DNA of 64,000 nt, from contig NZ_BNBC01000012.1 in the NCBI RefSeq assembly GCF_014654675.1, positions 93,877 to 157,876 of the forward strand. The letters run 5' to 3'. The translations under genes and the position numbers were made by a program. The stretch comes from Streptomyces spiralis (lineage in GTDB: Bacteria > Actinomycetota > Actinomycetes > Streptomycetales > Streptomycetaceae). Positions within the stretch are counted from its first letter, which is position 1; every line of letters starts with the position of its first letter. The notes below the pieces were generated by a model. That model saw nothing but the letters and a program-made list of their open reading frames with translations. It was not told the origin of the DNA and did no database searches. This document shows, one piece after another, positions 1 to 9,361 of the stretch.

Positions 1-1137
1 ATCTCCGCCGTCCTGTTCACGATCAGCGCCGTCGGCTCGGCGCTGCCCTTCGCGCTGTGGGACCTGGCCTTCTGGCGCATCGTCGGCGGCTTCGCCATCG
101 GCATGGCCTCCGTGATCGGCCCGGCCTACATCGCCGAGGTCGCCCCGCCCGCCTACCGCGGTCGCCTCGGCTCCTTCCAGCAGGCCGCGATCGTCGTCGG
201 CATCGCCCTCTCCCAGCTGGTCAACTGGGGACTGCTCAACGCGGCGGGCGGTGACCAGCGCGGCACGCTGATGGGCCTGGAAGCCTGGCAGGTCATGCTC
301 GGCGTCATGGTCGTCCCGGCCGTCCTGTACGGCATGCTCTCCTTCGCGATCCCCGAGTCCCCGCGCTTCCTGCTCTCCGTCGGCAAGCGCGACCGCGCCC
401 GGGAGATCCTCGCCGAGGTCGAGGGCAAGGACGTCGACCTCGACGCCCGCGTCGCCGAGATCGAGCACGCGATGACCAGCGAGCACAAGTCCTCGTTCAA
501 GGACCTGCTCGGCGGTGGCTTCTTCTTCAAGCCGATCGTCTGGGTCGGCATCGGCCTGTCGGTCTTCCAGCAGTTCGTCGGCATCAACGTCGCGTTCTAC
601 TACTCCTCGACGCTGTGGCAGTCGGTCGGTGTCGACCCGACGGACTCGTTCTTCTACTCGTTCACGACGTCGATCATCAACATCGTCGGCACCGTGATCG
701 CGATGATCTTCGTGGACCGCGTCGGCCGCAAGCCGCTCGCGCTGATCGGCTCGATCGGCATGGCCGTCGGCCTCGCGCTGGAGGCCTGGGCGTTCTCCGC
801 CCACCTGGTGGACGGCAGGCTGCCCGCCACCCAGGGCTGGGTCGCGCTGATCGCCGCCCATGTGTTCGTACTCTTCTTCGCCCTGTCCTGGGGCGTGGTC
901 GTCTGGGTCATGCTCGGCGAGATGTTCCCGAACAAGATCCGCGCCGCCGCGCTCGGCGTGGCCGCCGCCGCGCAGTGGATCGCCAACTGGGCCATCACCG
1001 CGAGCTTCCCGTCGCTGGCCGACTGGAACCTCTCCGGTACGTACGTGATCTACACGGTCTTCGCGGCGCTCTCCATCCCGTTCGTCCTGAAGTTCGTCAA
1101 GGAGACGAAGGGCAAGTCGCTGGAGGAGATGGGGTAA
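1..1137 (+). CDS. MFS sugar:proton symporter, sugar porter family (5' end missing)
   Basis: This is the C-terminal part (378 residues) of a major facilitator superfamily sugar porter in the cytoplasmic membrane, which would import a hexose or related sugar with protons. The reading frame is open from the first base, so the start lies outside the window. Family marks are visible: PESPRFLL at the end of the sixth-helix region, QQFVGIN at the start of helix 7, DRVGRKP in the loop between helices 8 and 9, and a KETKGKSLEEM tail. The substrate cannot be read from the sequence; glucose, xylose or arabinose are all possible. A strong hairpin follows about 70 bases after the stop. Confidence 0.9.
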   Translation: MSAVLFTISAVGSALPFALWDLAFWRIVGGFAIGMASVIGPAYIAEVAPPAYRGRLGSFQQAAIVVGIALSQLVNWGLLNAAGGDQRGTLMGLEAWQVMLGVMVVPAVLYGMLSFAIPESPRFLLSVGKRDRAREILAEVEGKDVDLDARVAEIEHAMTSEHKSSFKDLLGGGFFFKPIVWVGIGLSVFQQFVGINVAFYYSSTLWQSVGVDPTDSFFYSFTTSIINIVGTVIAMIFVDRVGRKPLALIGSIGMAVGLALEAWAFSAHLVDGRLPATQGWVALIAAHVFVLFFALSWGVVVWVMLGEMFPNKIRAAALGVAAAAQWIANWAITASFPSLADWNLSGTYVIYTVFAALSIPFVLKFVKETKGKSLEEMG

Positions 1138-1209
1138 CTCCTGCCTGGCAGCCCCCACAGTCCCGAGGAGACGGGCCAAATCCCCGCTGCCCCTCTCCTC
1201 GCACCGTCC

Positions 1210-1250
1210 GCCGCCCCCCGGTCCGGCCACTGCCCGGACCGGGGGGCGGC
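1210..1250 (+). terminator. Intrinsic-type terminator after the MFS gene
   Basis: A perfect 17-bp stem (1210-1226 with 1234-1250) with a 7-base loop is followed by GGCTTTT. It lies 72 bases past the MFS stop codon. Confidence 0.85.
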
Positions 1251-1299
1251 GGCTTTTGCGTGCGTGCCCGCGTGTCTGCGGTCCGGTGGGTCGTCCGCG

Positions 1300-1405
1300 G
1301 TGGGTTGTGGAGGGCGCGTGTGGTGCGTTGTGGGGGGTGCCCTGCCGTGCGTTGTGGGGGAGGTGCCTGCCGTGCGTTGTGGAAGGCGCCCGGGGCGCGT
1401 TGTGG
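1300..1405 (+). repeat. Five degenerate copies of a ~24-bp direct repeat, core GTGCGTTGTGG
   Basis: The core GTGCGTTGTGG or a one- to two-base variant starts at 1300, 1323, 1347, 1372 and 1395, a spacing of 23-25 bp. The flanking bases are G-rich and less conserved. On the other strand the core reads CCACAACGCAC. Function is unknown. Confidence 0.75.
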
Positions 1406-1413
1406 GGCGCGGG

Positions 1414-1522
1414 CCGTGGGGGTGCGTCCAGCCCGCCGCACACGGACATACGGCCCGGAGGGGTCGGGCTGGTCGGAGGAGGGACCGCAGTACGCGGCGG
1501 GCTTGTGGACGCACCCCCACGG
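1414..1522. repeat. Long imperfect inverted repeat (potential large hairpin)
   Basis: The left arm 1414-1439 is complementary to 1494-1522, apart from a 3-base bulge (TTG) in the right arm. The matching blocks are 17 bp (1414-1430 with 1506-1522) and 9 bp (1431-1439 with 1494-1502). The 54-bp centre contains a smaller GCCCG/CGGGC hairpin. It could act as a bidirectional terminator or be a remnant of a mobile sequence. Confidence 0.75.
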
Positions 1523-1647
1523 TCCGCTTCCGTCCGCTTGCGGCTTTCCCGTCGTCGGGGTGTGGTGCGCCGTCCGGTGGGCGGCTGGTCGGGGTGCGCC
1601 TCCTGCGGGGCGCCGGGTGCCACGCGTACGGCCCCTGCGCATGCGAA

Positions 1648-1682
1648 AGTCCCCCTCCACCGAGATGCCGTGGAGGGGGACT
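1648..1682 (-). terminator. Terminator of the cytosine/purine permease gene
   Basis: A perfect 13-bp stem (1648-1660 with 1670-1682) with a 9-base loop lies just past the minus-strand stop codon. It continues into TTCG on the minus strand. Confidence 0.85.
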
Positions 1683-1693
1683 GTGGCCGAGCG

Positions 1694-3151
1694 TCAGACG
1701 GTGACGGTCTCCGGCTGCTCGACGGGGGCCGTGGTGGCCGCCGTGGGGGGCGCCGGCGCCGTCGGCTTCGGCAGCAGCAGGTACAGCGCGCCGGAGATCA
1801 CGATGGTGGCGACCCAGCCGAGGCCGTACTCGCCGATGATGTTGTTGTGGGCGAGGGGGCCGGTGAACCAGTCGGACGTGGTGAACAGCAGGCCCGCGCC
1901 GAGGCCGATGGCCCAGGCGGCCACCGCGGCCGGGGAGAAGCCGCCCCGGTACCAGTAGGCGCTGGTGCGGGTGGTGTCGGCCATGGCCGCGCCGTCGTAC
2001 TCCTTACGCCGCAGCATGTCCGCGCCGAAGACGCCGACCCAGGCGGAGAAGGCGACCGCGAGCAGAGACAGGAAGGCGATGAAGGAGCCCATGAAGCTGG
2101 TCGCCACCAGCATCAGCACCCCGCCGAAGGCCAGCGAGATCACGGCGTTGACCGAGACCGCCCAGTGGCGCGGCACCTTGAAGCCGAGGGTCTGCGCGGT
2201 GAAGCCGGCCGAGTACATGGACATCGAGTTGATCAGCAGCATGCCGATCAGCGCGATCAGCAGGTACGGCACCGCGATCCAGGTCGGCAGGATCTCGCCG
2301 AGGAAGGAGACCGGGTCGGAGGCCGACGCCAGGTCCGGGGTGGAGACCGCCATCACCGCGCCCATGAGCACCATGGGCAGGACGACGATGCCGGCGCCGC
2401 CGACGGACGTGCCCACGATCGCCCTGGACGAGGCCGTGCGCGGCAGGTAGCGGGTGAAGTCCGGAGCGCTCGGGATCCAGCTCACGCCACCCGCCGCGAT
2501 CATGCCGATACCGGTGATCACCGCGGCCGTCGAACCGGCGGAGTGGGCGAACACCTTCGACCAGTCGGTGTCCACGACCAGATAGCCCAGGACCAGCACC
2601 GAGAAGAGGCCGAAGAGGTACGTCGCGTACTTGTTGCACTTCTGCACGGCGTTGATGCCGAGCCCGGAGATCGCGAAGGTCGCGACCACGAACGCCAGCA
2701 GCATCACCATGTCCAGCACGCTGTTCGCCTTCAGACCGAACACGATGTCCAGGATGGAGAGCATGGCGTAGGCGCCGGTCACCGCGTTGATCGTCTCCCA
2801 GCCCCAGCGGGCGACCCAGATCAGCGAACCGGGCAGCAGGTTGCCGCGCTGTCCGAAGACCGCGCGGGACAGCGCCATGCCGGGCGCCCCGCCGCGCTTG
2901 CCCGCGATGCCGATCAGCCCGACCAGGCCGTACGACACGACGGGCGCGGCCACGGCGACGACGAGCGCCTGCCAGAGGTTGAGGTGGTAGGCCACGACGA
3001 GGCTCGCGCCCATCGTGAGCAGCAGCACGCTGATGTTGGCGCCGACCCAGGTGGGGAACAGCTCGCGGGTCCGTGCGGTGCGTTCATGGTCGGGCACCTG
3101 TTCGATGCCACGGGTTTCCAGCGCGCCTTCGGTCTCGGCGGTCTTGCTCAT
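1694..3151 (-). CDS. NCS1 family cytosine/purine permease (CodB-like)
   Basis: This 485-residue integral membrane protein belongs to the nucleobase:cation symporter-1 family and would take up cytosine, purines or a related heterocycle with protons or sodium. After a polar N-terminus (about 30 residues), LFPTWVGANISVLLLTMGAS opens helix 1, and about twelve hydrophobic segments follow. The stretch PGMALSRAVFGQRGNLLPG is typical of the family around helix 3. Length matches bacterial members (400-500). It is transcribed away from ftsY and ends on its own terminator. The substrate is inferred at family level only; allantoin or hydantoin would also fit. Confidence 0.88.
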   Translation of the reverse strand: MSKTAETEGALETRGIEQVPDHERTARTRELFPTWVGANISVLLLTMGASLVVAYHLNLWQALVVAVAAPVVSYGLVGLIGIAGKRGGAPGMALSRAVFGQRGNLLPGSLIWVARWGWETINAVTGAYAMLSILDIVFGLKANSVLDMVMLLAFVVATFAISGLGINAVQKCNKYATYLFGLFSVLVLGYLVVDTDWSKVFAHSAGSTAAVITGIGMIAAGGVSWIPSAPDFTRYLPRTASSRAIVGTSVGGAGIVVLPMVLMGAVMAVSTPDLASASDPVSFLGEILPTWIAVPYLLIALIGMLLINSMSMYSAGFTAQTLGFKVPRHWAVSVNAVISLAFGGVLMLVATSFMGSFIAFLSLLAVAFSAWVGVFGADMLRRKEYDGAAMADTTRTSAYWYRGGFSPAAVAAWAIGLGAGLLFTTSDWFTGPLAHNNIIGEYGLGWVATIVISGALYLLLPKPTAPAPPTAATTAPVEQPETVTV

Positions 3152-3371
3152 GAAGAAGTGGTCCGTGCCTCGTTCGTGGGGGGCGCGAGATGCCGTCGTG
3201 GGGGAGTCGAGCGGGCCCTCGCGGGGGACGGTGACGTCGGGACTCTACGCGTACGGACGCGACCGGGACCATCGTACTTTGATCCGACTCATTGCTTTAA
3301 GTGGCGTTTGTCTCTCGGCGGAACACACAAACCGGTTCCCGCCGGTACCCATGGCCGATACTGGACGCGTT

Positions 3372-4583
3372 ATGGAAACCATCATCCTTGCTGTAGTCAT
3401 CGCCGTGGTGGTGCTCGGCGCGCTCGGCGGGCTCGTCGTCGGCAGCCGGCGGAGGAAGCCGCTGCCGCCGCCACCGCCCAGCCCGCCCGACATCACCGCC
3501 CCTCCGGCCGAGCCGCATGTCGGCGAGGAGGCCGAGACGCCGCGCGAGGAGCCGCGGCGGACGATCGAGGAGGTGGATCTTCCGGACGGCGCGCCTCCCG
3601 TCGCCGTGGAGGAGCCGCCCGTCGTCGAAGAGCTCCCGGTACCCGAGATCGAGGTTCCGGAGCCCACCGCCGGCCGTCTGGTCCGGCTGCGCGCCCGTCT
3701 CTCCCGGTCGCAGAACGCCCTGGGCAAGGGCCTGCTCACTCTGCTGTCCCGCGAGCACCTCGACGAGGACACCTGGGAGGAGATCGAGGACACCCTGCTG
3801 ACCGCCGACGTCGGCGTGCAGCCCACCCAGGAGCTGGTCGAGCGGCTGCGCGAGCGGGTCCGCGTGCTCGGCACCCGCACCCCCGAGGAGCTGCGCGGGC
3901 TGCTGCGCGAGGAGCTGCTCACCCTGGTCGGCACCGACATGGACCGCGTCGTGAAGACCGAGCCCGCCACCAGCAAGCCGGGCATCGTGATGGTCGTCGG
4001 CGTCAACGGCACCGGCAAGACCACCACCACCGGCAAGCTCGCCCGGGTCCTGGTCGCCGACGGCCGCAGCGTCGTGCTCGGCGCCGCCGACACCTTCCGC
4101 GCCGCCGCCGCCGACCAGCTGCAGACCTGGGGCGAGCGGGTCGGCGCCTACACCGTGCGCGGCCCGGAGGGCGGCGACCCCGCCTCCGTGGCCTTCGACG
4201 CGGTGAAGGAGGGCAAGGAGATGGGCTCCGACGTGGTGCTCATCGACACCGCCGGCCGCCTGCACACCAAGACCGGCCTCATGGACGAGCTCGGCAAGGT
4301 CAAGCGCGTCGTCGAGAAGCACGCCCCGCTGGACGAGGTGCTGCTCGTGCTCGACGCCACCACGGGACAGAACGGCCTGGTGCAGGCCCGGGTCTTCGCC
4401 GAGGTCGTCGACATCACCGGCATCGTGCTCACCAAGCTCGACGGCACCGCCAAGGGCGGCATCGTGGTCGCGGTCCAGCGCGAGCTGGGTGTCCCGGTCA
4501 AGCTGGTCGGGCTCGGCGAGGGCGCGGACGACCTGGCCCCGTTCGAGCCGGAGGCGTTCGTCGACGCCCTCATCGGCGACTGA
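3372..4583 (+). CDS. ftsY: Signal recognition particle receptor FtsY
   Basis: FtsY (403 aa) is the membrane-associated SRP receptor GTPase that docks Ffh-ribosome complexes at the translocon. The start at 3372 gives METIILAVVIAVVVLGALGG, a hydrophobic N-terminal anchor, followed by RRRK and a Pro/Glu-rich acidic A-domain (to about residue 110). The NG domain follows: the P-loop GVNGTGKTTT lies near residue 210, with GAADTFRAAAADQL, the DTAGR motif (IDTAGRLHTK) and the TKLDGTAKGG guanine-specificity motif. An upstream in-frame ATG at 3351 is possible but less likely. Ffh, its partner GTPase, is encoded about 7 kb downstream. Confidence 0.97.
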   Translation: METIILAVVIAVVVLGALGGLVVGSRRRKPLPPPPPSPPDITAPPAEPHVGEEAETPREEPRRTIEEVDLPDGAPPVAVEEPPVVEELPVPEIEVPEPTAGRLVRLRARLSRSQNALGKGLLTLLSREHLDEDTWEEIEDTLLTADVGVQPTQELVERLRERVRVLGTRTPEELRGLLREELLTLVGTDMDRVVKTEPATSKPGIVMVVGVNGTGKTTTTGKLARVLVADGRSVVLGAADTFRAAAADQLQTWGERVGAYTVRGPEGGDPASVAFDAVKEGKEMGSDVVLIDTAGRLHTKTGLMDELGKVKRVVEKHAPLDEVLLVLDATTGQNGLVQARVFAEVVDITGIVLTKLDGTAKGGIVVAVQRELGVPVKLVGLGEGADDLAPFEPEAFVDALIGD

Positions 4584-4598
4584 CCGCCCTCCTCCGCA

Positions 4599-4641
4599 CG
4601 GCAGCGCCCGTCCCCTGATCCAGTGGGGACGGGCGCTGCCG
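4599..4641 (+). terminator. Terminator after ftsY
   Basis: A perfect 17-bp stem (4599-4615 with 4625-4641) with a 9-base loop starts 15 bases after the ftsY stop codon. It is also downstream of the converging minus-strand gene and may serve both. Confidence 0.85.
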
Positions 4642-4682
4642 TCGTATGGGACGCGGTGCCGATGTGGACGTGAGCCGCTGGT

Positions 4683-5354
4683 TCAGTTCTCCCGCGCCCT
4701 CGAGCGATGGGCCACGTACGCCAGGGTGCCCAGCAGCAGGCGGGCCTCCGGGGGGCCCGCGGTGTCGAGGGCAGGTGGGCGCAGCCAGCGGACCGGGCCC
4801 CGGCCGCCGACATCCGAGGGCGGGGCCGTGAGGTACGTACCCGGGCCCAGGCCGCGCAGGTCGAGGGAGGCCGGGTCGTCCCAGCCCATGCGGTAGAGCA
4901 GACGGGGCAGCTGGGACGCCGTCCCCGGGGCGACGAAGAAGTGGGCGCGGCCGTCCGGGGTCGCGGTCACCGGGCCGAGGGGGAGGCCCATGCGCTCCAT
5001 GCGGGTCAGGGCGCGCCGCGCGGTGGGCTCGGCGACCTCGATCGCGTCGAACGCCCGCCCGGCCACCAGCATCACCGCGGCGCCCGGCAGCTCGGCCCAC
5101 GCCCTGGTCACCTCGTCGAGCGTGGCCCCGGCCGGGATCTCGGGGGCGAAGTCCAGCGGGTGGGCGCCCGGCGCCGGGCAGTCTGCGCGGCCGCAGGAGC
5201 AGGCGCCGCCGACGGCCCGCGCGCCCCGCACCACGTCCCAGCCCCACAGCCCCGTGTACTCGGCCACCGCCGTGCACTCCGAGGAGCGGTACGACCGGCC
5301 GCGCCGCCGCGCGCCGGAGCGGATCTCGCGAATGCCGCCGATCGTGAAGCCCAT
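4683..5354 (-). CDS. Bifunctional primase/polymerase (Prim-Pol) N-terminal-domain-like protein
   Basis: This 223-residue protein resembles the stand-alone prim-pol N-terminal domain proteins common in Streptomyces. The family-typical segment is the cysteine cluster SCGRADCPAPGAHPLDF (about residues 52-70), as in proteins with GWxV...CSCG...C..PGKHP. The start ATG at 5354 is chosen because GGAGGGGG lies just upstream. The usual catalytic DxD after the cluster is not evident; the nearest candidate is FDAIEV, so polymerase or primase activity is doubtful. It lies between ftsY and nsdA, converging on the former and divergent from the latter. The biological role is unknown. Confidence 0.7.
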   Translation of the reverse strand: MGFTIGGIREIRSGARRRGRSYRSSECTAVAEYTGLWGWDVVRGARAVGGACSCGRADCPAPGAHPLDFAPEIPAGATLDEVTRAWAELPGAAVMLVAGRAFDAIEVAEPTARRALTRMERMGLPLGPVTATPDGRAHFFVAPGTASQLPRLLYRMGWDDPASLDLRGLGPGTYLTAPPSDVGGRGPVRWLRPPALDTAGPPEARLLLGTLAYVAHRSRAREN

Positions 5355-5801
5355 GCCCCCTCCAACGGGTCCGCCGCCTCGATGGTTACGACTCGGATGC
5401 GGATCGTGACTCTCTGTTCTCGGCCCTCCCCGGCCGCGCCGGCTCCAGGCGGCGTCCGGATGCGCCCCAGGTGGTGCGCTCGTCAACACGCGCCCCGGTG
5501 TGCACCGCTTCACCGGCCCGCGGTTGTCCTATGTCAAGTGAATCGCGCCAAGGCCACCGAGAGTTCATTCGAAGGGGTGGCGAATGGTGGCGTTTCAAGG
5601 ATCCCCATGGCTGGAACGGTGATCGTAGGATTACTCTGAGTGTGCGAGTCCTGGGGGCACATGCACTCGTGGGTATGCCGGAGGCAAGTCGGCCCTCCGT
5701 TCGACGGGTGAGAACCGGCGGACGGGCGGCGGCGGTCACCGGCATTCTGATAGGGCTTGGCGCACTCGGCGACAAGTGGTCTCAGGAATGGGGGCGTTCC
5801 A
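5355..5801. other. Divergent intergenic region upstream of nsdA
   Basis: This 447-bp spacer between the prim-pol-like gene and nsdA must hold promoters for both. It is less GC-rich than the coding flanks (for example around 5520-5640). I see no convincing gene, no strong hairpin and no consensus -35/-10 pair; GATAGGG near 5750 could be part of an nsdA -10 region. Confidence 0.5.
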
Positions 5802-7283
5802 GTGAGCGGCAAAGGCGGTAGCGGGACGAACGCTGCGAGCGACAAGCGCCCGAACGAGCTGCTCGCCTCGTGGTTCGTGCGCAGCGGCTGGTCCAAGGGC
5901 GAGCTCGCCCGTCAGGTCAACCGACGGGCCCGCCAGCTGGGCGCCAACCACATCTCCACCGACACCTCGCGCGTACGGCGCTGGCTGGACGGCGAGAACC
6001 CGCGCGAACCGATCCCCAGGATTCTCTCGGAGCTGTTCTCCGAGCGCTTCGGGTGCGTCGTCTCGGTGGAGGACCTGGGACTGCGCACCGTCCGCCAGTC
6101 GCCGTCGGCGACCGGCGTGGACCTGCCCTGGACGGGCCCGCAGACGGTGGCCCTGCTCAGCGAGTTCTCGCGCAGCGACCTGATGCTGGCGCGGCGCGGC
6201 TTCCTCGGGACCTCGCTGGTGCTGTCTGCGGGCCCGTCCCTCATCGAGCCGCTGCAGCGCTGGCTCGTGCCCTCGCCCCCGGCCCCCTTGGGCGAGCCCG
6301 AGCCGTCCGCCGCGAACCGCCGCCCCGGCCGCCTCTCCCGCCCCGAGCTGGAGCTGCTGGAGACCACCACCAGGATGTTCCGGCAGTGGGACGCGCAGTG
6401 CGGCGGCGGCCTGCGCCGCAAGGCCGTCGTCGGCCAGCTGCACGAGGTGACGGACCTCCTCCAGGAGCCCCAGCCCGAGGCCACCACCAGGCGCCTGTTC
6501 AAGGTCGCCGCCGAGCTGTCCGAACTGGCCGGCTGGATGAGCTACGACGTCGGTCTGCAGCCCACCGCGCAGAAGTACTTCGTGCTCGCCCTGCACGCCG
6601 CCAAGGAAGCCGGTGACAAGCCGCTCGGCTCCTACGTCCTGTCCAGCATGAGCCGCCAGATGATCCACCTCGGCCGCCCCGACGACGCCCTGGAGCTCGT
6701 CCATCTCGCCCAGTACGGCAGCCGTGACTGCGCCAGTCCGCGCACCCAGTCGATGCTGTATGCGATGGAGGCCCGCGCCTACGCCAACATGGGCCAGCCC
6801 GGCAAGTGCAAGCGCGCGGTGCGGATGGCCGAGGACGCCTTCGCCGACGCCGAGGACTGGGACGAGCCGGACCCCGACTGGATCCGCTTCTTCTCCGAGG
6901 CCGAGCTGTACGGCGAGAACTCCCACTCCTTCCGCGACCTCGCCTACGTCGCCGGCCGCAGCCCCACGTACGCCTCGCTGGCCGAGCCCCTGATGGAGAA
7001 GGCCGTACGGCTCTTCGCCGAGGACCACGAACACCAGCGGTCGTACGCGCTGAACCTCATCGGCATGGCCACGGTCCATCTGCTCCAGCGCGAGCCCGAG
7101 CAGAGCACCCGCTATGCCGCGCACGCCATGCAGGTGGCCAAGAAGGTCCGCTCCGAGCGTGTGAACACCCGTATCCGCAAGACCGTCGACAACGCCGTAC
7201 GCGACTACGGCGACCTGGGCGAGGTCATCGACCTCACCGAGCAGCTCGCCGCCGAGCTGCCCGAAACCGCCGAGGCCGTCTGA
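5802..7283 (+). CDS. nsdA: NsdA, negative regulator of sporulation and antibiotic production
   Basis: This 493-residue cytoplasmic protein matches streptomycete NsdA, whose loss enhances sporulation and antibiotic output. The N-terminus (MSGKGGSGTNAASDKRPNEL from GTG 5802) is followed by a segment resembling a DNA-binding helix-turn-helix (SGWSKGELARQVNRRARQLG, then RVRRWLDGENP). The C-terminal two thirds are helical and TPR-like (repeats such as YVLSSMSRQMIHLGRPDDAL and AYANMGQPGKCKRAVRMAED). The gene lies just before amtB, as in other streptomycetes. An earlier in-frame ATG at 5757 is less likely because the conserved sequence begins at the GTG. Confidence 0.92.
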   Translation: MSGKGGSGTNAASDKRPNELLASWFVRSGWSKGELARQVNRRARQLGANHISTDTSRVRRWLDGENPREPIPRILSELFSERFGCVVSVEDLGLRTVRQSPSATGVDLPWTGPQTVALLSEFSRSDLMLARRGFLGTSLVLSAGPSLIEPLQRWLVPSPPAPLGEPEPSAANRRPGRLSRPELELLETTTRMFRQWDAQCGGGLRRKAVVGQLHEVTDLLQEPQPEATTRRLFKVAAELSELAGWMSYDVGLQPTAQKYFVLALHAAKEAGDKPLGSYVLSSMSRQMIHLGRPDDALELVHLAQYGSRDCASPRTQSMLYAMEARAYANMGQPGKCKRAVRMAEDAFADAEDWDEPDPDWIRFFSEAELYGENSHSFRDLAYVAGRSPTYASLAEPLMEKAVRLFAEDHEHQRSYALNLIGMATVHLLQREPEQSTRYAAHAMQVAKKVRSERVNTRIRKTVDNAVRDYGDLGEVIDLTEQLAAELPETAEAV

Positions 7284-9316
<2,033 letters not shown>

Positions 9317-9361
9317 ACGGCATGACAGACGCGCTCTGAGCACGAGAACAGGAGTCGCCGG

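Larger units (their letters stand above)
1138..1693. other. Convergent intergenic spacer, repeat-rich, no gene
   Basis: This 556-bp gap lies between two converging transporter genes. It holds the terminator of each, a run of short degenerate repeats and a long imperfect inverted repeat, each listed separately. Several long open frames cross it on both strands, but they are low-complexity, match no family I recognise, and are best explained by high GC. Confidence 0.7.

Noticed and set aside
1300-1405. CRISPR-like spacing of short repeats
   Set aside because: The repeats are only ~11 bp, degenerate, with ~13-bp gaps; no cas gene is present.
1256-4618. A 1120-codon plus-strand open frame
   Set aside because: It crosses a repeat-rich spacer, the antisense of the permease and an alternative frame of ftsY; composition is Arg/Gly/Ala-rich without domains.
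5471-5821. Plus-strand open frame before nsdA
   Set aside because: No family sequence, no ribosome site, and it runs into the nsdA start in another frame.
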